Below the pieces are notes generated by a model. The model was given only the letters and a program-made list of their open reading frames with translations, did not search any database and was not told the origin of the DNA. 64,000 bases of DNA. Source: Paramarasmius palmivorus. Lineage: Eukaryota; Basidiomycota; Agaricomycetes; Agaricales; Marasmiaceae. The stretch lies in NCBI GenBank assembly GCA_037176845.1, contig JAYKXP010000088.1, forward strand, positions 150,698 to 214,697, written 5' to 3'. Numbering within the stretch: the first letter of the stretch is position 1; every line of letters starts with the position of its first letter. Below, in pieces: positions 21,895 through 31,810 of this stretch. The position numbers and the translations under genes are program-made.

Positions 21895-22353
21895 TCTGAA
21901 AACCCTTCCTTTGTTGGCTCGAAGGAGATCGCATATACCGATGCTCAGTGTGCGACTGGGAGATTGTAGAGAGAAGATGTGAAAACTGTAATAGGGATTA
22001 CCAGGAATGGGTGCGTCCAAGTCGGTGTGGTTTGACTTTTTACTAACACCATGACAGGTCTGCGAGGAAACACCCGACAAGACATGAACCTCCTCGACGA
22101 AGTTTATCGAAAACTCCAGCAAGAAGCATATCGCATCTCTGGACCGCCACGACATACTACACCACTTCAGGATATCGACGCCGATCGTTTCCATCCGGAA
22201 ACGGTTGCATACGACTACGAAGACCGTGTTGAAGAGTATCAAGCTCTTCTAACCCGAAGAGCTACACGTATGATGTGCGAAACGTTCTATCTTAGTTGTT
22301 CGCGGGATACCGGTATATGGCTCGAGATGAAGGACGACATTCCATACGAATAG
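21895..22353 (+). pseudogene. partial copy of zinc-ribbon acidic gene
   Basis: Matches the middle of the gene at 25712-27190. The zinc-ribbon IYRCSVCDWEIVERRCENCN is followed by the same intron position (after the Trp of DYQEW at about 22010). The downstream exon begins CEETPDKT and then shifts frame; the later part (PETVAYDYEDRVEEYQALL, then RMMCETFYLSC) is readable only in another frame, and a stop follows after KDDIPYE. There is no plausible start region or acidic N-terminus, so it is a broken paralogue. Confidence 0.75.
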
Positions 22354-24039
22354 GCTGGGCCTACTATGCATCAAGCTGGCTTGGATTCTAATCCGGAGGG
22401 CTCAGAACTTGCATCAGACAAGCCGGGCAAGTTCATTTCGACTTGTTCCTCGAACTGTGATCGATGCATTTTTGCGGACGTTTAGGGAAGGTTGGGACTA
22501 CTGGCTTCCAAGCCTAACAGTGCAATATTCGAATCCTTGATACCGTATCGATTGGGCTTTGTTGGATAGGCCATTGGTGGTGGTTGCCGTTGAAGAGAGA
22601 ATAAGCGCTCATCAACTTTACCTCAACCACCATGGCACGATGACGGCTATGAGAAATTATTTCACAAGCCCTTCTGAACTGGAAGATACTCTACGTGATA
22701 GTAGATGGGAGACAGGGATCGAAAATACCAGTTCTGAATCCAGTGTTGGAAGCAGCAGGCTACACTCGAGTCTCTCGACCATCAACTTCGCTCTTTGGAT
22801 GCCAAGCTCTCTGCCGGGAAGAATAATATTAGAGATTATACGACTGGCTTTGTACCGAGGAAATAATGAACGGATACGATGACAGCCGAGCATCCAGTAC
22901 GATAACAAGGCATCCAGGCATCGGTCAGTTATTGAGACAATCGGTAGTTTTTACAGGCTGACCTTTTTCAGCAGTACATTCTCTTTCGCCGGTGCTTGGC
23001 CACGAAATCTACACCGTTCAGAAGATACCTTGGTTCTACTCTACAAGGGCGGTGTAGCAATCCTTGCGGGAAAGATATTTAACAATTCGTCCTCTAACGC
23101 ACCTCCGACTCCATGAGGTATTACCTCGGTCCAAATCCCAGTCTGTCTCGTGGGAGACGCAAGAGTGGATTGCGCGTATGGCAGAGTCGCGCTTGCGCTC
23201 ACATAGAGGCCATGGGCTGCAGCGTCCTCACGTATCTTTCTCAGCCAAACGCTATTCTCATGATGGACAACACCGAGAACTACATCTCGAGCCGGATATC
23301 GCTACTAGGTTCAAGGGTTGCAAAGTCGACTCGGTATCAAGCTTTTGTTGGATAGGACACAAACCTGGTTCTAGCTCTGACTCAGATGAGTGACGAGGAT
23401 CAGGATACTAGCAGTGATGGTCGGTGAATAGCTCATTAAGCTCATCCCGGCTGTTATCGGCAGGGGCGTATATGAAAGGTGGCGAAGTTGTTCATTCCTT
23501 GGCCCTTTCACGAAACACTGACACGTTCTTTTACAGCTTTGATGAAGTACACTTTGGAAAATTTGCGAGCAATTACATATCATTATGGCTGTAGCAACTC
23601 TATATACGGAACCAATCGGCATCGAAACGGGTACGTGTTCGATGGCCATGTTATGAATCACAGTTTTTCCGGAAATAGCGCTACCCTCGTTTCCCGTACT
23701 TTGGCCCTATTCCCGCAGCCAGACGTTCCCGACTACATGCTCTCGCTTTTGAGACTGTACCCGTTCCCCTCGTTGCTTGGGTCGTAGATGGCGCAGTCGT
23801 TGATACGGGTTCCGACGGCTTCGATATGTATGGCTCTTTCCGACGGAACTGCGATCTTTTCGAGCCTGAAGTTGAAACAGCACTGCATTCAAGGGGCGAA
23901 CTGCGGGACGTATCTACAGCCCGCGCTCACGTTCAGTGATGGTATATAGGGCGGACGGTGTCGCGCCTGTTCAACATTCACTTTCTTCTTCAGTTCCCCG
24001 TCTTTGCTTCTTTCCCCGCATTTTTTTCTGTTTCTTTCA
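22354..24039. other. no convincing gene; relic sequence
   Basis: Contains a dispersed repeat at about 22480-22612 (see there) and several open frames of 80-110 codons without motifs. The stretch 23640-23930 reads in parts like exons (for example DGAVVDTGSDGFDMYGS) but I cannot join them into a gene. Confidence 0.4.
22480..22612 (+). repeat. dispersed repeat, copy 1
   Basis: Matches 45870-46003, including GTTGGATAGGCCATTG and the preceding TATTCGAA.CCTTGAT tract, with about three-quarters of positions shared. Confidence 0.7.
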
Positions 24040-25385
24040 ATGAATGCAACAGTCCCTTCCATTTCACAACAGGCTCTAGAGGATCATCTGTCACCATATG
24101 GATACAGACCGACGTATTATGTCTGTATTATCTATATCTCTTTGTTTAGCGCCACGACTTGTGAGTACTCAAGCTCAAGTTTCAAGATCTTCGCGCTGAC
24201 GAGGTTCTTTCACTGGCAGTGATGCATTCTTTGCAAGCAATCTGGACACGGAGGTGGTTCATCTTCCCGACGATAGTACTCGCAGGCGCTATCGAGATCT
24301 TAGGCTGGTCAGGTCGCCTATGGTCAAATCAGAATTTGCTGCTGGATACACCGTTTATGATACAGTGAGCGAGATTCGGATTCTTTTTGTCAGGCAGCAT
24401 GTTGACCCCGGCCGTTCCTGAAAGAATATCCACGTTGATTATTGGTCCAACGCCCTTGTTTGCTGCAAATCTCATCATTTTTGGGAATATTGTTACTCTG
24501 CTGGGGTCGGAATACAGCCGTCTGCCTCCTAAATTATGTACGTCTTCTTGCTCTCTAAGACGCTCATGCATATTGACTCGGACGTCCCTGCAGACGGATG
24601 GATATTCTTGACATGCGTGAGTGCTTCTCATACAGACACGGAATTCCTTGGTAGCTGACTATTGTCCCGGGTGTTCTCAGGATATCTTATCCCTTGTATT
24701 GCAAGGTCTCGGTGGTGGGATTGCATCCAGTGCAAACGACCGCGCGGGCTCACTTCTCGGATCCAACATCATGATCGGGGGTATCGCACTGCAAGTCGGT
24801 ATGTCCCCAAACAACTTCGACCGCTTCAACTTGATTTATGGCTTCCTTATGTAGGAATGATGACTACATTCTGCATCTTGGTCGCCGAGTTCGTTTATCG
24901 TCTAGTCAACGATAAACCCCTCCGCAAACCAACGACTCTGGAGCCAACACTTCAACTGTCAACGTCCTCAGAGTCGACTATTTACGACCCCCGAGCACTA
25001 TTCGACAAACGACGCAAGATCTTACTTTCAGCCTTGCTTTTTACTACCCTTCTTTTATTTATTCGGTATGTAGTCCAAAATCCTTGGTTTCCGCGGTGTT
25101 CATACGTGTCATTCAGTGCTATTTATCGTCTCATCGAGTTGGGCAGTGGCTGGGACAGCGATGTCATGACGACGGAATGGCTGTTCAGTGAGTACCCTAC
25201 TGCTTCAGAGACATCCTGCTACTGCTTATAATTATTTGAACACCTTTAACCCAGACGTATTCGACGCTGCACTCGTCACAGTCGCATTTTATGTCTGGAA
25301 TGTTGCACACCCCGGCAGACTTCTTGCAGTTCAAACTGATGCGAAAGGTCACTATATGATGCAATCAAGAACATCCGTAGCATAA
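24040..25385 (+). CDS. RTA1-like seven-pass membrane protein
   Basis: At least seven exons give a hydrophobic protein with the features of the fungal RTA1 family (lipid-translocating exporter/resistance to toxic compounds). Seen in order: YGYRPTYYVCIIYI, AGAIEILGWSGRL with PFMIQ-like end, GPTPLFAANLIIFG, DILSLVLQGLGGGIAS, IMIGGIALQVG, RAIYRLIELGSGWDSD and, after splicing at about 25182-25255, EWLFNVFDAALV. The GGG block and IYR..E..G are the family's best signatures. One junction is odd: between exon 2 (ending 24364) and the exon holding MLTPAVPERIS the only reading that keeps frame uses a 33-nt intron (24365-24397), unusually short. This may be real, a different splice, or a small lesion. 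The protein should lie in the plasma membrane. Confidence 0.8.
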
Positions 25386-25711
25386 ATTGAATTTTTAATA
25401 ACTCCTCGAGTTATGACCATTGGACTCTGGAGACTGGAGCATGCGTGCACCCTTCAACTTTCCTTTGACAGACAAAACAACCTAGTATACAGTACATTAC
25501 CTCGGACTACATCGGACTACAGTTTTTTACAAGTTACTCAATGCATCATACATGATACCTCTGAGTCGTGAAACCCAGAAACTGCGACACAATGCTTGGT
25601 TCCAAAATTTGTTCAAATGTGACACGTCACGACGCGTCGCGAAACACGTGCTCGGAATTTGTGACTCCTAGGCTCTTGTCCTCGACCACCACGTCGACCA
25701 CCACGTCGACG

Positions 25712-27190
25712 ATGGCATCACACCAGGAGACCCTCCAAGCACTCTTTGAGTCGCAAAGAACGGTAGATTCTCAAAAACAGGGAAGCTAGGTTCTCAGCGT
25801 ACCCACAAACTCGTATTTACATTCCCCAACTCTTAGAAAATCGCGGCCCAAGAAACCGAACTCCGACGACTACGAAAAGCTCTTCGAGTATTCACCGAAG
25901 AACCCAAGAATGATAAAGACGTGGACGGAGATGTCAAGATGCATGAGGTGGGGATGGAGAAGAAAAACTTAAAGGGCCAGGCAAAGAAGAAACATGCTGG
26001 CAAGCTTAAAGAAGTTATCGAACTCGACGACGACGACAATGACGACGAAATTGAATCAACCTCTGAAGTAGAGTCGGAAGTCGAATACCTCCCAGAAATA
26101 CCCGGACTACCAACTTGGTTCGAGCTAGACGAAATATACCGATGTTCGGTATGTAACTGGGAAGTCGCCGAACGGAGATGTGAGGGGTGCGGAAGGGATT
26201 ACTCTGATTGGGTTTGTTCTCCCTCTCCCCATCCAACTCTGAGTTAACAAAAACATATTATAGACCTGCGACGAAACTCCCAACTCTGAACCTCTCCAGC
26301 ACAACGACGACACATACTGCCAATTCAGCGAAGAACATGACTATCGCACTTCCACACCTCGGGGAACCACGCCACCTCCTTCTATACACCCAGGACGGCT
26401 CTTACCCGAAACGATCGCGTACGGATACACAGAGCCTGATAGGATGGAAGAGTACGCGAATTTATTGGCGCGCGGGGCGAGTAGGCTGATGTGTGAGACG
26501 TTCCGTCTTTCTTTCAATTATCAAGATGGGATTTGGGTTGAAATTTTGCCTGGGGACGAGGATGGGATGGGGTTACTGGGTGAGTGGGCTGGTCCGGATA
26601 TGTTTCGACAAGGAGAAGGTGGAGAAGGCCGAGGGGAAGAGGCGCGTTTCGTCTCGTGGAAAATCTGCCTCGGACGAGAAATCCGTCTAGATAAAGACGG
26701 ATCAGACGAGGATGGCTCAAGGTACATTGACGAGTTCCTCGAAGAGGCGCTTCTCTTCAACTCCAATGCGGGGACTCTATCTTGGGAAACGGTCGAGGAA
26801 GAAGGGAAACCGGGGTATTGGGTTACACGTCCTGTGACAAAGATCCAGACTCTCGAGGTTGACAATGAGAAGCAGGTAGTGAGGAACGACTATGAAGATG
26901 ATATCTCGCTGTCAGACTCTGAGCTGGCTGAAGAAGATGAAGACGAAGACGAGCAAATTAGAACAACCTGGGGTAACGAAGGTGGATGGGGACCTAGCGG
27001 GACTTGGAGCGACGATGAGCCTGGCGATGCACAGTACCGCAGGAAACCCGTCAATACAGACGAAGAAATGTCTAGCGATGGTGATTCGTTCGACAGCGAT
27101 TGGGATTCCCAAGACGAGCAGTGGGATAGGATGTTGGATGAGCAAGAGAAGCAAGCTGAAGGTGTCAAACCTGAATCACCCCATGAATAA
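25712..27190 (+). CDS. acidic zinc-ribbon protein
   Basis: Three exons (25712-25762, 25837-26211, 26264-27190) close in phase to 450 aa. After a short coiled segment (QETELRRLRKALRVF) there is a Lys-rich patch, then a run of Asp/Glu (about 88-105). A four-Cys ribbon, C-x2-C-x8-C-x2-C in YRCSVCNWEVAERRCEGCG, sits at about 118-137, ended by an intron after DYSDW. The middle has the conserved-looking block PETIAYGYTEPDRMEEYANL followed by RLMCETFRLSF. The C-terminal third is extremely acidic (EDEDEDE and similar). Spacing of the Cys pairs fits a structural zinc site. I do not recognise the family. Partial relatives occur at 21.9, 29.8 and 30.8 kb. Confidence 0.8.
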
Positions 27191-27299
27191 GGTATCCGTA
27201 CTCGTATCAACGCATTCCTCGTTATAATAATTACCTGTACACATACACTACTGCTCTTATAATTATACTAAGTACATACACAGTTCAAATCCGACGCTG

Positions 27300-27455
27300 C
27301 GCATCATCCAAAACCATCTTAACATCCCTTCACCTTCATACGCCCAAAACTTTTTTACTACCTTCGTTTCCTCTTCCTCCTTCATTTCCATTTCCGTAAC
27401 GTCTACTCACCCCTCATCCCCATCCTAGTGCTCGGAGTCAGACTCACGGGAAGAC
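27300..27455 (-). pseudogene. 3' fragment of membrane-protein gene
   Basis: Matches the last about 45 codons of the gene at 31649-33596 (KLVLDDA end; GEE-rich part). The stop codon of the intact gene, TAG, is CAG here, and indels break the frame. No upstream part follows, so it is a relic of the duplication. Confidence 0.85.
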
Positions 27456-27928
27456 ACAGCCAATCTCAACACCCACATGGTAGTCGTGAAATACGACAAT
27501 CCTAACAATGCCCATGTTGCGGTGCATCACCGAGTCCTTATGGTTCACCGAGTGGAGGATACGGATATAATACCAATCAATAGCAGTAATATCACTATTG
27601 ATATCAACGAGCATTGCAGAAAGGAAGTACATATACCTTCGCTTTATATCATGTTACCGGACTTTTGACCCTGTTATATTATTCCTGGGTATCGACAGGT
27701 TCAGACTTCAAGCTTAAAGTTTGAAGGACCAACACTCGCCAAGCATCGAGGCAACAATGATATTATGCAAGACCAGCCACCGCAGTGGCGACATGTAGAT
27801 TCCGTGTCTAGTATGAATACCCTCATCATGTATCCGACTCTATGCTAGTTCTGTGTTAACTGGTCGAATTCCAAGCTATCCAGCTCTACTCTATTATATC
27901 TAACATTAGCCGCGTTTGAATCCTTTGG
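27456..27928. other. intergenic, left part of inserted segment
   Basis: Starts where homology to 31.8 kb ends. No gene seen. Confidence 0.4.
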
Positions 27929-29462
27929 TCAGAACAACCACTCACCATCACCGTCCAGATACCAAGCATCGTCCAAGAAACCGTCCTCTTCAATCAGTGT
28001 CCTCAACTTGTCCATCTTTGTTTCGATGACAGATAACATCATTCCCATATCATTCCGGGTTCCCATAGATAAAAATATCCTTCCATGTCGCAACAGCCAT
28101 GATATTTCCTCCCCCAGCTGATTAATGGAGCGGAACCGACGCTTCATTTCACTCGCTATCCTCTCTACAGCCTGTCTTGATACTTGCGCCTCATTTTTGG
28201 CTCGGACGACATGACCACTGCTCAAATGTCAGACCGTGCACCAAGTTCACAAATGATACTGTTAGCATACCTATCTTCATCGTTACCAAGTCTCAAATGT
28301 TGATTGCGAATGACGTCAACGGATTGGGAAGTACTGGAAGAGTCTGGATCGCCTATGCCACCGCTCGTACCCTGCGAGGAGAGATACCTCCCACCCTGAT
28401 TAGCATCCGGCTCAGGAACAATACCATCATTTCCAGACGATATCATCTGTGGAGAATGTATGGTTGTGGCCCCATCTTCTCCTTGGCTGTCCCTTGTAGC
28501 GCTCGGTGCATCTTTAGGCTTGCAGGAGTAGAAATCCGCTGGTGATTATGAGTACACCAAAACCATCATTCAAAGTTCTCGCTTACCCTTTCGACTCAAA
28601 TCCGCTTCTTCAGGACCCCCCGACATCAAGAATGCTATTATTGCCCTCACGGCATCGGCTCCTTTAAGGGTAGACTCAGCTGTCATGTCACATCAATTCA
28701 TGAGCATCAAGGATTCTACATCGGGCAAACTCACTGTTTCTCGAAGTTGTTGAACTCTCCTCGACTTGATGATTCCCTAAAAATCACGTTTCACGTTTCG
28801 CCAACCGATGCATCACCGGTAAAAAGTTACCTCTATTAAAATCCGGCTTTGCAACGGGCTCTAAGAGATCCTCATCAAAACTTGAAAATGGTGAACAGCA
28901 AGATTTATAACACTCACCCGTCTTTTGATTCTGTGATCGAGTAGGTGGTGTAATAACGTCCCCTTGATTATGGTCCGAGTCATGATTTGCTACACTCACA
29001 GGTCAATTTCACTCCAAGGCTTTGAACTTGAATGTATTACGCACCTGTTATCCCGTCGACAACCTCTGCCACTGGCAAGTCCCTCATTTCCGAGTCATCG
29101 ATACCCGAAAGCGTGTCCAGTTCAAGCCTCTGTTTCTTTGCCGTGCGAGTTGTTGATTTATCTTTATCCTTTCGGGGGACATCCAGGTCACCCAGTGTTG
29201 CCTTGCGCTTCAGCTTGAGCCGCGTACTAGTTCTGGGCTGCAAGGGAGAGATACTCGAACCACCATCATCAGGGTCAGAGGTCTCGTACTCTGGCAAATC
29301 TATCCAAGACCAATGTTTGAGGTCACTTATAATCGATTAATCACACAGTACACATACCTTTCCGACTCGTTGATTCTTGCTTGGAAATTACATCGCCGCG
29401 CATACCCATACCCTCCTTTGTTTCTGCAGTAGTGAGTTCTCTCAGCATTGCCCATATGCCTT
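27929..29462 (-). CDS. multi-exon protein of unknown function
   Basis: Read on the minus strand, a chain of protein-like segments separated by GT..AG introns: AMLRELTTAETKEGMGMRGD (about 29440), then YETSDPDDGGSSISP with basic KLKRKA, RTAKKQRLE (29297-29040), ANHDSDHNQGDVITPP (28990-28905), GIIKSRRVQQLRET (28778-28737), GADAVRAIIAFLMSGGPEEAD (28660-28590), a Ser/Gly-rich segment (28540-28270) and a final helical domain RQAVERIASEMKRRFRSINQ to DDAWYLDGDGEWLF (28225-27929). Phases close at several junctions but not all; the 5' end is uncertain and may lie near 29550. The basic patches suggest a nuclear protein and the last 90 residues a coiled helical bundle. I cannot name the family. It lies between two copies of a duplicated block. 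Confidence 0.55.
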
Positions 29463-30293
29463 GAGCTTGGACACCTACAAACGTCGAAGTTCAGCACGAG
29501 CACCCGAGCTACTACTAACCTGATCCTTGCCTTCCTGTGACAGATTACCAGTATCAGTCATATCGCGGCCTAGTTGTACCAGTGGATAGCGAAACTGAAG
29601 AAGTTCAAACGCCGACTCGGAGAAGCTGCATGACCACACGTCTCGGATTGTGAGTCAAGAGCCAGTGGCGAGCCGTCGTTCTGTAGACGTAACGGTTTAA
29701 AGTTGAGAAGCGAGAGAGCACGTGGGCGTGTGACCACGGATCAACTCCAATTTCGCCGACGTCAGACTCAGCCTCCAAGCTCCAAGCACTCAAAAGACGG
29801 TAGATAACAGGCAAGCCACTCTCTCAACGTACCCACAACCCTATATTTACATTCCCCAACCGCAGGTCCTCGTTTTCCACATTGAGCATATCGACTCGGA
29901 AATTAAGCTAGTTAAGGGTTAAGGCAACGAACTCGGAATGTGCTACACCAAATCGGAAACTAGCGCAAAGCTCGAAGCTCGACCTACACGCATATCTTTC
30001 TCAGATCCAGCTACATGCAACTGGAGCAAGACTCGTTAACGTTCAGATCGTGGAAGGGGTTTCAATTCTGCGTTCAGCGTGATAGGGTTTAGGGTCGTTG
30101 AACTTCATGGTGAGCCGTACGGGTGTTGCGTCTAGTTGGCGGTACTCCTAACTATTTTTCAAAATTATAGGTTTTGAGCTCTGGAAGATTGGAAGATTAA
30201 ACACGCCCGCTCGCTAGAAGAACAAGAACCGTCACCACACCTCGGTGGATCCAATTCTGAATCGGATGCATCCTCCGAGTCAGTCAGTCAACA
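29463..30293. other. gene-free stretch with relic of zinc-ribbon 5' region
   Basis: Apart from the relic at 29770-29880 only short frames. The 3' end (30200-30290) leads into a possible small gene. Confidence 0.4.
29770..29880 (+). repeat. third copy of zinc-ribbon exon 1/intron 1
   Basis: CTCCAAGCACTC, GACGGTAGAT, CGTACCCACAA and ATTTACATTCCCCAAC occur in the same order and spacing as at 25744-25830, covering exon 1 and intron 1 of the zinc-ribbon gene. Homology then stops. Confidence 0.75.
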
Positions 30294-30657
30294 TGCGCCC
30301 TAGAATTCAAGGTAATATACATTCCGGGCGTACACCACCAACACCGTCAGGCTAATCCGATATATTACCCCAGGATGCTTTTCTGTGAACTCGAAACCCG
30401 GGCCTCATCGCAACAAGCGGTTCCCCAAATCCGTTGCCTGGTATCAAAAGGTCGTCGTCCAGGATGATACTCTTCACTTCATCAACCCAACAACTTCTAC
30501 TCTTTTCCGACTTGCAGTGAGTACATATTGTTTAGTTTATTTCTTATTCTAACTCAAATCAATCATCCTAGCTCCGAGTGCTGCTCACCCACCTCATCCC
30601 GAGCTCGCCAGTTCCTCGGAAGTACCACCACCTCCAGTTCCTCCGAACCACCTCTTG
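30294..30657 (+). CDS. possible small three-exon gene
   Basis: ATG at 30294 gives MRPRIQ, then an intron (30312-30373) whose splicing in phase leads to GCFSVNSKPGPHRNKRFPKS and VAWYQKVVVQDDTLHFINPT..STLFRLA, ending at a GTGAGT donor at about 30519; a last exon after about 30570 gives LRVLLTHLIP and a stop. The phase closes and the middle exon has natural composition with a basic GPHRNKRFPKS patch, which hints at a small basic (for example RNA-binding or organellar) protein. No family recognised; it could also be a fragment of a larger gene. Confidence 0.35.
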
Positions 30658-30789
30658 ATACTAGCTAGCCTGTATGAAACGGTTCACAAATACACTTATC
30701 ATTCTTGTTTGGGTACCTCATTTGAATTTTCGTTTGGTTGCAATTATCATTGTGCATGGTCAAAGGAGGTGAAGGGAAACCGCGACGAT

Positions 30790-31380
30790 GTGAATTCAGA
30801 ACTGTGACACGCGTCACGACGCGTCGCGAAACACGTGCTTGGAATTTCAATTCGTGACTCTTGGCCCTGGGCTCTGACCTCGATGATGGCAGCTCTCCAA
30901 GCTCTCAAAGGACGGTAGACCTCCAGAATCCAACAAGCAAAATATTTTCTAGTTTTCCAACGTACACCGCGGCCGACTCCCAGAAATATGAAAATCACAC
31001 CCCGCTGCCCAAGCCCGATGACTACGAGTGTTTTTGGGTTGAGGTTTAATTTTGCCTGGGGAAGACATCGGTTGGGGCTGGGCTGGTCCGGATATGCTAG
31101 TGCTTCAACAAGGCGAAGGAGAGGAAGGAGTAAAGCCACCGTTGGTCTCGCGAAAAAAAGCCTCGGACGAGAGATCTATCTAGGCTCGAGGTGCGCTTCT
31201 CTTCAACTCCAACGCTTCGGTCGAGGAAGATGGCACGGGTTACACGAAGGAGCGGTGAGGCCTAGGAATGACTGGCTGAAGAACACGACAACGACGAAGA
31301 AACCAAAGCAACCTGGCGCAGGAAACGTCTAACGAGCAGTGGGAGTCTGGTGAGGATGTTGGATGAACAAGAAGGCAGCT
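30790..31380 (+). pseudogene. degraded copy of zinc-ribbon gene
   Basis: The 5' flank with GACGCGTCGCGAAACACGTG and exon 1 (GCTCTCCAAGCTCTCAAAGGACGGTAG) are present; most of the middle including the zinc ribbon is deleted; the part from CCTGGGGAAGACATCGG through GGGCTGGTCCGGATATG and GCCTCGGACGAGAGATC matches 26547-26690. Frames are broken throughout. Confidence 0.85.
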
Positions 31381-31810
31381 GCAGAGTCTTCCCATCGATA
31401 ACACGTTCTTTATTAATTGCTCTAGTAGATCTTATAATACAACGTTCCTAGGCCTCATCTCCACCTTTTATATATTCCCAAGACGCCACGAAATTGAGAC
31501 ACCCCACGAATAAGCTATCAACGCTTCCTTATGTATTATAATAATTACCTGTACACATACCATACCATACCATACCCTACGCTCTTCCAATAAAAGTACA
31601 TACACAGTTCAAAAACTAAACGAAAGCAGAATTCAAAAACGCTACGAGCTACGCATCATCCAAAACCAGCTTAACATCCCTAACACCTTCATCATACCCC
31701 CAAAACTCTTTCACCACCTCCGTTTCCTCCTCTTCTTCCTTCTCCTTCGTCTCGCTTTTCGTGACGTCTACCCACTCCGCATCCTCGTGCTCAGAGTCAG
31801 AGCCAGGAGA
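30790..31810. repeat. segmental duplication, right block
   Basis: Counterpart of 25590-27455; includes the degraded zinc-ribbon copy and the intact 3' end of the membrane gene. A short ACCAT tandem (about 31550-31576) occurs inside and is absent from the left block. Confidence 0.85.

Larger units (their letters stand above)
25590..27455. repeat. segmental duplication, left block
   Basis: Holds the zinc-ribbon gene with its 5' flank plus a fragment of the convergent membrane gene. It corresponds to 30790-31810, where the zinc-ribbon part is degraded and the membrane gene intact. The 5' flanks share GTCACGACGCGTCGCGAAAC. Confidence 0.85.

Noticed and set aside
27279..27295. tRNA T-loop-like GTTCAAATCC
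   Set aside because: No acceptor or anticodon stems around it; it is part of the duplicated 3' flank, and the other copy does not keep it.
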